From contig NZ_JAPDIR010000021.1 of NCBI RefSeq assembly GCF_029870595.1, positions 26,139-90,138 on the forward strand: a stretch of DNA of 64,000 bases. Reading direction: 5' to 3'. The translations under genes and the position numbers were made by a program. Below are positions 32,043-41,137 of this stretch, in pieces. Every line of letters starts with the position of its first letter. The stretch's first letter is position 1. This stretch comes from Sphingomonas sp. CBMAI 2297 (lineage in GTDB: Bacteria > Pseudomonadota > Alphaproteobacteria > Sphingomonadales > Sphingomonadaceae). Below the pieces are notes generated by a model, which was not told the origin of the DNA, made no database searches, and was given only the letters and a program-made list of their open reading frames with translations.

Positions 32043-33269
32043 ATGATGGACCGCAGGACCCTGCTGGCCGCCGCGGCGGCGATGCCCGTCGTTCCGGCCC
32101 TAGCGGCGGATGACGCGCGCTGGGCCGGCATCGCCGCGCAGTATGACGTCACGCGCAGGGTGGTGCAGCTCGAGCACGGCAATTGGGGGATGATGGCGCG
32201 GCCGGTGCTTGCCGCCTATCGCGCCCATGTCGATCGTGTGAACCGCGACACCAGCTTCTATGCCCGGCGCGAGATGCCCGGCGAGATCGAGGCGATCCGC
32301 GCCCGGGTGGCCGCCGTCATGGGCGTGGCCACCGCGGAGCTTGCCTTCACCCGCAACGCCACCGAAGCGATGCGCGCGCTGATCCTGGGCTATAATCGCC
32401 TGCGCCCGGGCGACGCGGTGCTCCATGCCGATCTCGATTATGACGCGATGCAGGCCTGTATGGAGAGCCTGAAGGGCCGGCGCGGCGTGGAGGTGCTCAA
32501 GATCGCCCTGCCGCTGCCCGCCACGCGCCAGGCGGTGCTCGATGCCTATGCAAGGGCCTTTGCCGCGCACCCCAATCTCCGCATGGTGCTGCTCACCCAT
32601 GTCAGCCACCGTACCGGGCTGGTGCTGCCGGTCGCCGAGATCGCGGCGATGGCCCGGCTCCGCGGCATCGACGCGATCGTCGACGCGGCGCACGGCGTCG
32701 GCCAGATCGACTATAGGCTGCCCGACCTCGCGGCCGATTTCATCGGCATCAACCTGCACAAATGGATCGGCGCGCCGCTTGGCGTCGGCGCGATCGTGAT
32801 CCGGGGCGGCCGGCTGGCGGACATCGATGTCGATCCCGCCGAAGCCGGCGCGAACCCCGCCGATATCCGGTCCCGCGTCCATACCGGCACGCTGGACTAT
32901 GCGGCGCAGCTCGCGGTGCCTGCCGCGCTCGACTTCCATGAAGGCATCGGCGCCGCCGCCAAGCAGGCCCGGCTCCGGGCGCTGCGCGATCGCTGGGTCC
33001 GCCCCGCGCGCGAACTGGCGAATGTCGAGGTGCTCACGCCCGACGATCCCGGCAGCTACGGCGCGATCACCGCCTTCCGGCTGAAGGGGCAGGCCTCGCA
33101 CCAAGCCAATGTCGCGCTGGCGAAGCGGTTGCTCGACGCGCACGGCATCTTCGCCGTCCACCGCGACGGGCTCGCCTCGGGCAGCTGCGTGCGGGTCACG
33201 CCGGCGCTGGCGACGACGATGGAAGAGGTGGATCGGTTCGTGGAAGCGCTGCGGACGGTGGCGGGCTAG
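32043..33269 (+). CDS. Class V aminotransferase-fold PLP enzyme with Tat-type signal
   Basis: A 408-residue protein of the isopenicillin-N epimerase/cysteine desulfurase fold. The N-terminus MMDRRTLLAAAAAMPVVPA has the twin arginine followed by a hydrophobic core and an alanine-rich cleavage site, indicating Tat export as a folded, cofactor-loaded enzyme. The PLP-binding lysine lies in INLHKWIGAPLGVG, after DAIVDAAHGVGQ. A strong GGGAGGAGGGG precedes the two adjacent ATGs at 32043 and 32046. The substrate is unknown. The gene is flanked by trmB and a convergent FNR gene. Confidence 0.88.
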   Translation: MMDRRTLLAAAAAMPVVPALAADDARWAGIAAQYDVTRRVVQLEHGNWGMMARPVLAAYRAHVDRVNRDTSFYARREMPGEIEAIRARVAAVMGVATAELAFTRNATEAMRALILGYNRLRPGDAVLHADLDYDAMQACMESLKGRRGVEVLKIALPLPATRQAVLDAYARAFAAHPNLRMVLLTHVSHRTGLVLPVAEIAAMARLRGIDAIVDAAHGVGQIDYRLPDLAADFIGINLHKWIGAPLGVGAIVIRGGRLADIDVDPAEAGANPADIRSRVHTGTLDYAAQLAVPAALDFHEGIGAAAKQARLRALRDRWVRPARELANVEVLTPDDPGSYGAITAFRLKGQASHQANVALAKRLLDAHGIFAVHRDGLASGSCVRVTPALATTMEEVDRFVEALRTVAG

Positions 33270-33284
33270 CCGGGGTGACGGCTG

Positions 33285-33986
33285 TTACGCCGCCTCCAGC
33301 ATCGCCCGGTCGCGGATGGTGATGCCGCGCGCGCCCATCAGGTTGATCGCGCCTTCGGCCTTGAGCCGGCTCAGCTGGCGGCTCACCGTCTCGATCGTCA
33401 GCCCCAGCACCTCCGCCATCTCGCCGCGGGTGAGGGGCAGGTCGAAGGTCACCGGCCCGGAGGCAGTGGCGCGGCAGCCCTGCGCGCGGTCGGCCAGGTC
33501 GAGCAGGAAGCCGGCCAGCTTCTCGCGCGCCGAGAGCCGGGCGAGAGTGAGCATCCGCCCCCGCGCCTCGTCGAGCGCCGCCAGCGTGCGCTGGAGCAGC
33601 AGCCGCTCCATGCGGACATGGTCTTCGAGCACGCGCTCGAACGGCTTGCGAGGGAAGACGCAGAGCTCGACATCGCCGAGCGCGGTGACGGTGAAGTCGG
33701 CCAGCTCGGTCCAGGGGCGGCCGACGAAATCGGCCGGATAGAGCAGCCCCACCACCTGCTCGCGGCCATCGGGCGTGACGGCGCTCAGCTTGAGCACGCC
33801 CGAGAGCAGATTGGCGCAGACCAGGCTTTCCTCGCCGGCCCAGACCAGGGTTTGCCCGCGCGTGAGCCGGCGTCGCTGGCCGAGCGTGTCGAGCGCGGCG
33901 AGCTCGGCATCGTCGAGGCTGGCGCAGAGCGCCCGGTCGCGCACCGCGCAGTCGGAGCAGATATGGGCGGCAATCATGCGCCGCAT
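33285..33986 (-). CDS. fnr: FNR-type oxygen-responsive transcriptional regulator
   Basis: Crp/Fnr-family regulator of 233 residues. It has the N-terminal cysteines C10, C13 and C21 (HICSDCAVRDRALC) and a fourth at C109 (DVELCVFP), the complete set for a [4Fe-4S] oxygen sensor of the FnrN type. The effector beta-roll covers about residues 30-130, and the helix-turn-helix is LTRGEMAEVLGLTIETVSR near 185-203. The ATG at 33986 is used; an ATG three codons in is possible. A perfect FNR-type box lies 12 nt upstream, suggesting autoregulation. Confidence 0.93.
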   Translation of the reverse strand: MRRMIAAHICSDCAVRDRALCASLDDAELAALDTLGQRRRLTRGQTLVWAGEESLVCANLLSGVLKLSAVTPDGREQVVGLLYPADFVGRPWTELADFTVTALGDVELCVFPRKPFERVLEDHVRMERLLLQRTLAALDEARGRMLTLARLSAREKLAGFLLDLADRAQGCRATASGPVTFDLPLTRGEMAEVLGLTIETVSRQLSRLKAEGAINLMGARGITIRDRAMLEAA

Positions 33987-33997
33987 ATCGGGGCCGG

Positions 33998-34013
33998 TTT
34001 GACGAAGGTCAAA
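33998..34013. promoter_or_regulatory. FNR/FixK-type box
   Basis: TTTGAC-GAAG-GTCAAA is a perfect inverted repeat around a 4-nt spacer, matching the TTGA(T/C)-N4-(A/G)TCAA pattern of FNR, FixK and related regulators. It lies 12 nt before the fnr start codon, a position suited to autorepression, and 62 nt before a small membrane-protein ORF on the other strand, a position suited to activation. Confidence 0.8.
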
Positions 34014-34054
34014 GCGACGGATTGTCCCAGGGGGCAGGCGGGCGGCGCCCTATC

Positions 34055-35275
34055 TCACGAACCGGGACGTGCCTCATGTATCTCTGTCTGGTTGCCGGCG
34101 CCTTTGCCTTCTTCATCGCCGCGGTCGCCTTCCTCAGCATCGAGGACGCGGTTCGCTTCCGCGGGCGCTGAGCCGGTCTCGGCGCGGCCGGTGCGCTTCC
34201 AGGCGCCGCGCAGCAACCTGCCCGCCAGCGCGTCGAGCCCCGGCCGCACGAACAGCCAGTCGCGGATCGCCGGGCCCTTCGCGGCGCCGATCACCTGCTT
34301 GTAGCCGCTGTCGCCGGCGCCCCAGTCGACGGCGGCGATGCCGTCCTCGATCGCGCGGACGAGGTTGCGATAATAGAGCAGCCTGCCGGGCGAATGCTTG
34401 GCGAAGCGCGGATCATAGCTGTTCGCGATCGCATATTTCAGCGGACCGGCATTGAGGTCGAACGAGAAGGCGGCGGGGGCGCCGTCGACGCGGAGCAGCG
34501 CCGTCCACATCATCCGGGCGATCACGGGATCCTCGGCGGCGGCGCGCCAGAAGCCGCCATGGCCGCGCGCGGTGAACTTGGCGTCCGAGCCGTCGGTCCG
34601 GGCCGCGATCCAGCTCTTCTCCTCGATGTCGGCCAGCGCCGCGAACGCCGCGTCGTTCCAGCCGGCGCCGTGGACGAAGCTCCACTCGAGCGCGCCATGG
34701 CCACCCAGATGCTTCTCGTGGAAGCGGTTCTTCTTGAGCGTCGAGTTGCGCGGCCAGGTGCCTTCGGCGCGCTCGGCGGCGATGTCGAGCAGGAAGCTGT
34801 CCGCCACGAACCGGTCGAGCACCGCCCAGCCCCGGTTGCGGGCCGCCTCCTTCAGCAGCTCGAGCCCGGGATCGCCGTCATAGACCGGGCCAACGCGCAG
34901 GGCGCGCGCCGTGCGGGCGAGCCGGGGAAGCAGCGCCTCGATCGCCTCCACGCCGGCATCTTCGCGGACGGGGAAGCTGCGGAAAGGCCAGTAGCAGCCG
35001 GGGATCGCGGCCAGCTTCGCCCAGGCGGGGCCGGCCGAGACGATCGGCAGCGCGGCCACCGGCTCGCCCTCGCGCGCCACGGTGAGCGTGCGGGCCTGGC
35101 CGCCATAGGTGCGGAGCGCGGCGGCGAACCAGCCATAGCGCAGGAACCGGTGCGACGGGCGGGCGCCCGCCGCCACGGCGTCGATCGCGCCGGCCAGCCC
35201 GTCGACGCAATCGACGGTGAGCGCCGGCGGCAGGCGCGTGAATTCCTCGAGCAGCATCGGCTTCGACATGGCCAT
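34055..35275 (-). CDS. GNAT-type acetyltransferase of the CelD/BcsL (Acetyltransf_6) group
   Basis: A 406-residue protein with a FemAB-like double GNAT arrangement. The C-terminal acetyltransferase domain carries the family stretch YAIANSYDPRFAKHSPGRLL and the VDWGAGDSGYKQVIG motif near residues 315-345. Such proteins occur in exopolysaccharide loci (CelD) and as orphan genes; the acceptor is unknown. The last 30 or so residues are acidic and unlike the family, and lie opposite a possible small ORF on the other strand. MAMSK at 35275 or MSK at 35269 could be the start. Confidence 0.82.
   Translation of the reverse strand: MAMSKPMLLEEFTRLPPALTVDCVDGLAGAIDAVAAGARPSHRFLRYGWFAAALRTYGGQARTLTVAREGEPVAALPIVSAGPAWAKLAAIPGCYWPFRSFPVREDAGVEAIEALLPRLARTARALRVGPVYDGDPGLELLKEAARNRGWAVLDRFVADSFLLDIAAERAEGTWPRNSTLKKNRFHEKHLGGHGALEWSFVHGAGWNDAAFAALADIEEKSWIAARTDGSDAKFTARGHGGFWRAAAEDPVIARMMWTALLRVDGAPAAFSFDLNAGPLKYAIANSYDPRFAKHSPGRLLYYRNLVRAIEDGIAAVDWGAGDSGYKQVIGAAKGPAIRDWLFVRPGLDALAGRLLRGAWKRTGRAETGSAPAEANRVLDAEEGDRGDEEGKGAGNQTEIHEARPGS
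34076..34171 (+). CDS. Candidate 31-residue single-helix membrane protein
   Basis: A short ORF encodes MYLCLVAGAFAFFIAAVAFL followed by SIEDAVRFRGR. This is one hydrophobic helix with a basic tail, the look of small respiratory-complex subunits such as CydX-like proteins, though no family match is claimed. It is antisense to the last codons of the acetyltransferase gene, whose C-terminal tail there is not conserved-looking. An FNR-type box centred 70 nt upstream of its ATG would suit an oxygen-controlled promoter. The ribosome-binding site is weak (CGGGACG). Confidence 0.4.
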   Translation: MYLCLVAGAFAFFIAAVAFLSIEDAVRFRGR

Positions 35276-35320
35276 GCTTCTAGCCCGGCACCCGTTACCA
35301 AGCCGTGATGACGCGGGCGG

Positions 35321-35680
35321 TCACGCTCCGCGGGCCCAGGCGCGGGCGGCGTCGAGCTCCTCGGGGGTGAAGATCTTCTGCTCGCCCGGCGCCATCCATC
35401 CGGTGGCGCGGCTGGCCGCGATGATCCAGCCGATATCGGTCACCACCGCGACGCGGCCGATCTTGGTGAGGTGGCCCACGCCCCAGCTGATGTCCTTCCA
35501 CCATGCCGCCAGCTCCATGCCGGCGAAGCTGCGGATCACCGCGACCGCCGACAGCTTGCCGTGGCGGGCGATCACCGCCTCCATTTCGCTGGCCCCGGCG
35601 TCATATTCGGCGCGGGTGACTTCGCCGTCCACGGTGAACTCGATCACCCCGGCTTCCATGTCGGTTTCGAACTGCATCAT
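35321..35680 (-). CDS. SpoIIAA-like (STAS-related) protein
   Basis: A 119-residue protein of the SpoIIAA-like family (DUF3478 type): an N-terminal strand GVIEFTVDGEVTRAEYD, KLSAVAVIRSFAGMELAAWW in the middle, and KIGRVAVVTDIGWI before a last helix FTPEELDAARAWA. Members are soluble single-domain proteins, sometimes linked to membrane or stress functions, with no set reaction. The ATG at 35680 has GGAG 8 nt upstream. It is divergent from the DUF2721 gene with a gap of 42 nt. Confidence 0.82.
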   Translation of the reverse strand: MMQFETDMEAGVIEFTVDGEVTRAEYDAGASEMEAVIARHGKLSAVAVIRSFAGMELAAWWKDISWGVGHLTKIGRVAVVTDIGWIIAASRATGWMAPGEQKIFTPEELDAARAWARGA

Positions 35681-35722
35681 GGGCTTCACTCCGTTCGGTT
35701 CCCCGGTCATAACGCATGACGC

Positions 35723-36187
35723 ATGGAAGGCCCCTATCTCTCCACGGTTTCGGAAACGATTCAGGCGGCGATCGCGCCGGTGTTCCTCCTGGCGGGCATC
35801 GGGGCGTTCCTGAACGTGATGGTCGGCCGGCTCGCGCGCATCGTCGATCGCGCGCGCAACATCGAGCAGCTCCACCCGCGCTCCACCGGGCCCGAGCATG
35901 ATCGCCATGTGTGGGAGCTGCGCATCATCGATCGCCGCATCTCGGTGATCAACAACGCGATCTTCCTGTGCACGGCCAGCGCCCTCGCCATCTGCTTCGT
36001 CGTCGCGATGATGTTCGTCGCGCGGCTCAGCAACCTGCATGTCGGCATCTGGGTGGCGAGCGCCTTCATCGTCTCGATGCTGCTGCTGATGGCCGGCCTG
36101 ATCTATTTCCTGTTCGAGGTGCGCATGTCGCTCGAGGCGATCCATGTGCGCGAGGAACTGCTCGAGCTGGACGGCAAGAAGAAATAG
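35723..36187 (+). CDS. DUF2721 family membrane protein
   Basis: A 154-residue protein with three hydrophobic helices near residues 15-33, 78-100 and 106-130. The family hallmark GRLARIVDRARNIEQLH follows the first helix, with a second conserved stretch ELRIIDRRISVINNAI. The function of DUF2721 proteins is unknown. The ATG at 35723 is the only sensible start. The gene stands alone, divergent from the SpoIIAA-like gene and convergent with the amidase gene 12 nt away. Confidence 0.87.
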   Translation: MEGPYLSTVSETIQAAIAPVFLLAGIGAFLNVMVGRLARIVDRARNIEQLHPRSTGPEHDRHVWELRIIDRRISVINNAIFLCTASALAICFVVAMMFVARLSNLHVGIWVASAFIVSMLLLMAGLIYFLFEVRMSLEAIHVREELLELDGKKK

Positions 36188-36199
36188 TCGGCGCGGCGG

Positions 36200-37846
36200 C
36201 TATTGCCGCGGCCCCAGGTCGGCCGGGATCGTCGGCAGATATTGCGGTGCCACCCGGGCGTGCGTCGCCTGCTCATAGGCATAGCCGGCCTTGAGCAGCA
36301 GCCCGTCGGCATAGGCGGTGCCGATGAAGGAGAGGCCGGCCGGCAGCCCGTTCACCAGGCCCATCGGCACGGTGAGGTGCGGATAGCCGGAGACTGCCGG
36401 CAGCTCGCTCGCCGAGGGCCCCTGGAACTGGTCGCCATGGGCGGGATCGCTCAGCCAGGGCGTGCCATAGGTCGGCGTGACCAGGATCTGCGCGTCCGCG
36501 GCCTTGAGCATCGCGTCGATCCCCTCGGGCCCGGCCATGCGCGCCGATTTCTCGCGCGCGGCCAGATATTCGGGATCGTCCAGGCCCTTGGACTTGTCGG
36601 CCTTGATGAAGGTCTCCTGGCCGAAGAACGGCATCTCGGCTTCCTTGTGCGCTTCGTTGAAGGCGATCAGGTCGGCGAGCGTCTTAGGGCCCACGCTGGC
36701 CGGAGTGGTGGCGAGATAGGCGGCCATGTCGGCCTTCAGCTCGGTGTGGAGGACCAGCCCCTCGGCATCGCCCAGGCCCTTCAGCTCGGGCATCTTCACT
36801 TCGACCAGCACCGCGCCGGCCGCGCCGAGCTCGGCGAGCGCCTTGTCGAAACGGGCGGCGAGGTCGGCCGCCATCTCGGGCTTCCAATAGCCGATCCGCA
36901 TGCCCTTGAGCGCGTCCGGGCTCAGCCCGGCGGCATAGTCCTTGCGGTGCCTGTCCGCGTCCTTGGTCGCGGGGTCGGCGTCGTCGCTGCCCACCATCGC
37001 GCCGAACAGGATCGCCGCGTCCTTCACCGAGCGCGCCATCGGCCCCGGCGTATCCTGGCTGTGGCTGATCGGCACCACGCCGGTGCGGCTGATCAGCCCC
37101 AGCGTCGGCTTGAGCCCGACCAGCCCGTTCATCGCCGCCGGGCATACCACCGAGCCATCGGTCTCGGTGCCCACCGCCACCGCCGCCAGGCTCGCCGCGA
37201 TCGCCGCGCCCGATCCGCTCGACGAGCCGCAGGCGGAGCGATCGAGCGCATAGGGGTTCTTCACCAGCCCGCCCATCGCGCTCCAGCCGCTCATCGAATT
37301 GTTCGAGCGGATGTTCGCCCATTCGGAGAGGTTGGTCTTGCCGAGGATGATCGCGCCCCGCGCCCGCAGCCGCGCGACCAGCGGCGCGTCCCGCCCGGTA
37401 TCGTTGTTGGCCAGCGCCAGGCTGCCCGCGGTGGTGGGCATGTTCTGCGTCTCGATATTGTCCTTGATCAGCACCGGGATGCCGTCGAGCGGGCCGAGCG
37501 GCTTGCCCGCCTTGCGCCGGTCGTCGCTGTCGCGGGCGTCGGCGCGCAGGTCCTTGGCCGGCGCGACGGCGATCACCGAGCGCAGCGTCGGGCCGGCGCG
37601 GTCGAGCTTGCCGATCCGCGCGACATAGGCGTCGACGATGTAGCTGCTGGTCATGCTCCCGTCGGCGAGCGCCGCGCGCAGCGCGTCGATCGACTGTTCC
37701 TCGACGGTGGGCAGCGGGCGCGGCGCTTCCTGGACGACGATGTCGGACGGGGCGGGAGCCGGCGCCGTGCCGGCCGGCGCCTCCTGCGCCCAGGCGGGCG
37801 ACGCCCAGGCCAGAGCCACTGCCAGCGCCGTCATTCCCGTTCGCAT
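36200..37846 (-). CDS. Exported amidase (amidase signature family)
   Basis: Amidase of 548 residues with a signal peptide (MRTGMTALAVALAWASPAWA). The Ser-cisSer-Lys triad is complete: K128 in VLIKDNIETQ, the glycine/serine-rich ACGSSSGSGAAIAASLAAVA around 205-224, and the nucleophile S231 in GTETDGSVVCPA. A periplasmic location is predicted. The substrate cannot be told; related exported amidases act on peptide or aryl amides. The repeat element at 37.9 kb separates it from the efflux operon upstream on the same strand. Confidence 0.92.
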   Translation of the reverse strand: MRTGMTALAVALAWASPAWAQEAPAGTAPAPAPSDIVVQEAPRPLPTVEEQSIDALRAALADGSMTSSYIVDAYVARIGKLDRAGPTLRSVIAVAPAKDLRADARDSDDRRKAGKPLGPLDGIPVLIKDNIETQNMPTTAGSLALANNDTGRDAPLVARLRARGAIILGKTNLSEWANIRSNNSMSGWSAMGGLVKNPYALDRSACGSSSGSGAAIAASLAAVAVGTETDGSVVCPAAMNGLVGLKPTLGLISRTGVVPISHSQDTPGPMARSVKDAAILFGAMVGSDDADPATKDADRHRKDYAAGLSPDALKGMRIGYWKPEMAADLAARFDKALAELGAAGAVLVEVKMPELKGLGDAEGLVLHTELKADMAAYLATTPASVGPKTLADLIAFNEAHKEAEMPFFGQETFIKADKSKGLDDPEYLAAREKSARMAGPEGIDAMLKAADAQILVTPTYGTPWLSDPAHGDQFQGPSASELPAVSGYPHLTVPMGLVNGLPAGLSFIGTAYADGLLLKAGYAYEQATHARVAPQYLPTIPADLGPRQ

Positions 37847-37898
37847 ATGCCGTCCCCGAATCTCGTTGCGGGGACAGCCTAGCCTGACACCCCATCAT

Positions 37899-37980
37899 CG
37901 TCATCCCCGCGCGGGCGGGGATCCTAGAGTCCAGGGCGATACGGGGGAGAAACCCTGGATCCCCGCCTGCGCGGGGATGG
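37899..37980. repeat. Composite palindromic repeat, family A (two hairpins)
   Basis: The element reads CGTCATCCCCGC-GCGG-GCGGGGATCC, a short centre flanked by CCAGGG and CCCTGG, then ATCCCCGC-CTGC-GCGGGGATGG. Two GC-rich hairpins thus face each other in inverted order, a layout like the bacterial BIME type. It lies between the amidase and the HlyD gene. Confidence 0.85.
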
Positions 37981-38029
37981 CGGCTAAGGCGGGAACGGCG
38001 GACAAGGTGAGGAAGGCCGGCAAGGAAGC

Positions 38030-39193
38030 TCAGTCCCCAACCGCCACGCTCGCCTCCACCGACATGCCCGGCCGCAGCCGCGCCGCCACGGGCTGGTCCG
38101 GGTCGATCCTGATCCGCACCGCGATCCGCTGGGGGATCTTGACGAAATTGCCCGTCGCATTGTCGCTGCGGATCACCGCGAACTCCGATCCCGCCGCCGG
38201 CGCCAGCTGCTCGACCGTGCCGGTCAGCTTCGCGCCGCCCAGCGCGTCCACCCGGAAGCTCGCCTTGGCGCCCGGGCGGATCTTCGCGGTCTGCGCCTCC
38301 TTGAAGTTGGCGGTCACCCACAAGGTCTGCGGCACCAGTGCCATCAGCTGGGTGCCGGCCGTGACATATTGGCCGCGCCGCCCGCCGATCTCGCCCAATT
38401 GCCCGGCCACCGGCGCGCGGATCACCGTGTTGGCGAGGTCGATCTCGGCGAGGTGGAGCGCCGCCTTGGCGGCATCCACCGCGGCGACCAGCCCGCCCTT
38501 GTTCACCGTCACGCTGCGGATGTCCTCGCTCGCCACCGTCCGTGCCGCCTGGGCCTGCGCCACCGCCGACTGGGCGGTGCGCAGCGCGGCGAGCGCCGCA
38601 TCGCGGTCGCGCCGGGTAATGAAGCCCTGCCTGGCCAGCGCGTCGATCCGGTTGAAATCGGCCTGCGCCTTGGCGAGCTGCGCCTGGGCGGAGGCGACCG
38701 CGGCCTGTTGCGAGCCATAGGCCGCGGTCTTGGACGCCGCCTGTTGCGGATTGTTGGCGAGCGCGGCTTCGGCGCTGGCGACGTTCGCCTTCGCCTGGTC
38801 GACGCGCTGGCGATAGATGCGGTCGTCGATCGTCGCGAGCACGTCGCCCGCCTTCACGGTCGCGAAATCCTGCACCGGCACCTCGGTGAGATATCCGCTC
38901 ACCTGCGGGCTGATGATCGTCACCTGCCCGCGCACATAGGCATTCTCGGTGGACTGGACGTTGCCGGCAAAGGGCCAGACCTGCCACGCCATCAGCACCG
39001 CGACGACGCCGGCCAGCACCAGCAGCGCCGCGACCAGGATGGCGGTCCAGGAGAGCCGGGGCGGGATCCAGCGGCGCGCGGCGACCTCGGGCGTGGGCGG
39101 CGGATCCGCACCCTCGCTCGGGGCGGACGCGGGGGCCGGCGGGGGCACCGGCCTCGCGTCCGCTTCGATCGCCGGGGTGGTCGGCTCAGCCAT
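38030..39193 (-). CDS. HlyD/EmrA-type membrane fusion protein
   Basis: Periplasmic adaptor of an efflux pump. The 387-residue protein has a proline-rich cytoplasmic N-terminus, one membrane helix near residues 50-70, and the lipoyl half-motifs TIISPQVSGYLTEVPVQDFA and VIRAPVAGQLGEIGGRRGQY. Between them lies an alanine/glutamine-rich coiled coil from about 130 to 235. It overlaps the upstream MFS gene by 8 nt. Together with that gene it resembles EmrAB; an outer-membrane partner is not encoded here. Confidence 0.92.
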   Translation of the reverse strand: MAEPTTPAIEADARPVPPPAPASAPSEGADPPPTPEVAARRWIPPRLSWTAILVAALLVLAGVVAVLMAWQVWPFAGNVQSTENAYVRGQVTIISPQVSGYLTEVPVQDFATVKAGDVLATIDDRIYRQRVDQAKANVASAEAALANNPQQAASKTAAYGSQQAAVASAQAQLAKAQADFNRIDALARQGFITRRDRDAALAALRTAQSAVAQAQAARTVASEDIRSVTVNKGGLVAAVDAAKAALHLAEIDLANTVIRAPVAGQLGEIGGRRGQYVTAGTQLMALVPQTLWVTANFKEAQTAKIRPGAKASFRVDALGGAKLTGTVEQLAPAAGSEFAVIRSDNATGNFVKIPQRIAVRIRIDPDQPVAARLRPGMSVEASVAVGD

Positions 39194-40859
39194 TCTTCGC
39201 TCCTGCTTGCTGCTCGGCGGCGGCGCGCGCGAGATTCTCGCGCCGGATCCGCATGATGGGGATGAAGACCCACAAGATCGTCCCCGCCGCGATCGCCGCG
39301 ATCAGCAGGAAAGTGTCGTTATAGGCCAGGATGTTCGCCTCGCGCGTCACGGTCTGCGAGAGGATCGCCGCGCCCTCGGCCTGGCGCAGGCCGGGGTCGA
39401 TCAGCACCCGGCCATAGGCGCCGGCATTCTGCTGGAGCCGCTGCGCCACCAGCGGATCGCCGCTGGCCAGCTGCGCGACGATGGCGTTGCTGTGCGCCCG
39501 CTCGCGGATCACCTGGAAGGTGCCGAGCATCGCCGATCCGAACAGGCCGCCCAGATTCTGGGTGATGCCGAACAGCGCCGAGAAGCTGACGAAATGGGTG
39601 GGGCCCTCGCGCAGCGCGCGGGTCAGCCCGATCAGCATCGCCGGCCCGATGAACAGGGCGCTGGCGAAGCCCAGCAGCGCCTGGCTGAAATACATGTCGT
39701 GCGGGCGGATCAGGTTGGTCGAATCCGAATCGAGCCAGGCGCCCAGGCCGATCAGCGCCAGCGCGATCAGGATCGGCTTGCCGAGGAACAGGGGGTCGAG
39801 CGTGAGCGCGCCGACCACCACCCCGGCCAGCGTCGCGAGCAGCACCACCAGATAGAGCATCCGCATCTGATCGTTGCCCATGCCCAGCACGGTGAGCAGT
39901 CCCGACGCGCCGATCGTCTGCTCCGAAAGCACCACGCGCACCAGGATCGAGACGAGCGCGAAGCGCACGATGTCGCGGCTCGCCAGCCAGCGCGTGTTGA
40001 GCAGCGGGCGTTCGCGGTGGTGCTCGATCAGCCAGGCGATCGGCAGCAGCACGATCGCCCCGATCAGCGCCGGCGCGATCCACGGCGCCTCGAACCACCA
40101 CAGCGCCCGGCCCATGCCCAGCACCGCGCAGAGCAGCGCCATGCCGCCGGCGAAGATCGGGAAAGTGAGGAAGTCGAGCGGCTCGAACACCTTCATCCGC
40201 TCGACCGGGGGCAGCACGAGCAGGCGCACCGCGGCCAGGCAGAACAGGGCGAGGCCCAGCTCGAACAGATACATGGTCTGCCAGCGATCCGGCTCGAAGG
40301 CTTCGCTGGGGAAGAGCCGGGCGAGGGGGACGGCGATCTGCGGCAGGCTGATCGCGATCACGATGCCCTTCAGCCGGTGCTCGGGCGTCCAGGCCTGGAC
40401 CATGTAGAGCAGCCCCACCGTGCTGCACGCCGCCGCGGCGATCCCGCTCAGCGCGCGCACCGCCACCGCCGTCGCGAAGCTGTGCGCGATCAGGTGTCCG
40501 GCGGTGGTCAGGGCGAAGGCGCCGAGGAAGATCTGGGTGAACAGCCGGATGCCGAATTGCTGGCGGAACTTGATCAGGACCATGTTCGCGCAGACGTTCG
40601 TCATCACATAGACGGTCGGCAGCCACTGGATCTCGGCGGAATAGAGTCCCAGCGATCCCTGCAGGGTCGTCAGGTTCGCGGTGACGATCGCATTGCCCAG
40701 CGACCCTGAAAGGATCACCAGCACCGCCACCGATATATAGGCGGCGCGCCGCAGCGGCGGGTGCCAGGGGGTGGGCGGCGAGCCGGGGATGGGCGAGCGC
40801 TCGTGCGGGGCCGGCTGCCATGCCGGCTGCTCCCCCGTCGCTGCCCCGTTCGTTGCCAT
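39186..40859 (-). CDS. MFS transporter, DHA2/EmrB-like
   Basis: Inner-membrane transporter of 557 residues with about 14 hydrophobic helices starting near residue 38 after a proline-rich cytoplasmic leader. The segment GNAIVTANLTTLQGSLG and the following SAEIQWLPTVYVMTNV stretch correspond to helix 1-2 of the EmrB group, although the usual polar residues are partly replaced. It is first in a two-gene operon with the HlyD-type adaptor and probably exports hydrophobic compounds. No regulator gene is adjacent. The substrate is unknown. Confidence 0.9.
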   Translation of the reverse strand: MATNGAATGEQPAWQPAPHERSPIPGSPPTPWHPPLRRAAYISVAVLVILSGSLGNAIVTANLTTLQGSLGLYSAEIQWLPTVYVMTNVCANMVLIKFRQQFGIRLFTQIFLGAFALTTAGHLIAHSFATAVAVRALSGIAAAACSTVGLLYMVQAWTPEHRLKGIVIAISLPQIAVPLARLFPSEAFEPDRWQTMYLFELGLALFCLAAVRLLVLPPVERMKVFEPLDFLTFPIFAGGMALLCAVLGMGRALWWFEAPWIAPALIGAIVLLPIAWLIEHHRERPLLNTRWLASRDIVRFALVSILVRVVLSEQTIGASGLLTVLGMGNDQMRMLYLVVLLATLAGVVVGALTLDPLFLGKPILIALALIGLGAWLDSDSTNLIRPHDMYFSQALLGFASALFIGPAMLIGLTRALREGPTHFVSFSALFGITQNLGGLFGSAMLGTFQVIRERAHSNAIVAQLASGDPLVAQRLQQNAGAYGRVLIDPGLRQAEGAAILSQTVTREANILAYNDTFLLIAAIAAGTILWVFIPIMRIRRENLARAAAEQQAGAKNG

Positions 40860-41137
40860 CCCGACATAATCCCGTTCGCGGCGGAACGATCCGCCAAAGG
40901 ACTGCCTCTAGACCCCGGCAAGTCTGATTGAATATCGCGCAATCGGCAACGCTCGGTTGCGTGGACTGCAATCGCTCGCCCGGCCGGCCGCATTGCCTCG
41001 AGCGGGAAGCGCCGGGGAGCGCCGAAGCGCGCCTGCTTTGCCCCTTGTGCCTTGATCGCCATCATCTTCGGTGCGTTCGAGCGGGCAACCACAAGCCCTT
41101 GTGGTCCCCCGGATTCCTCCACGCGAAAAAAATTAAC

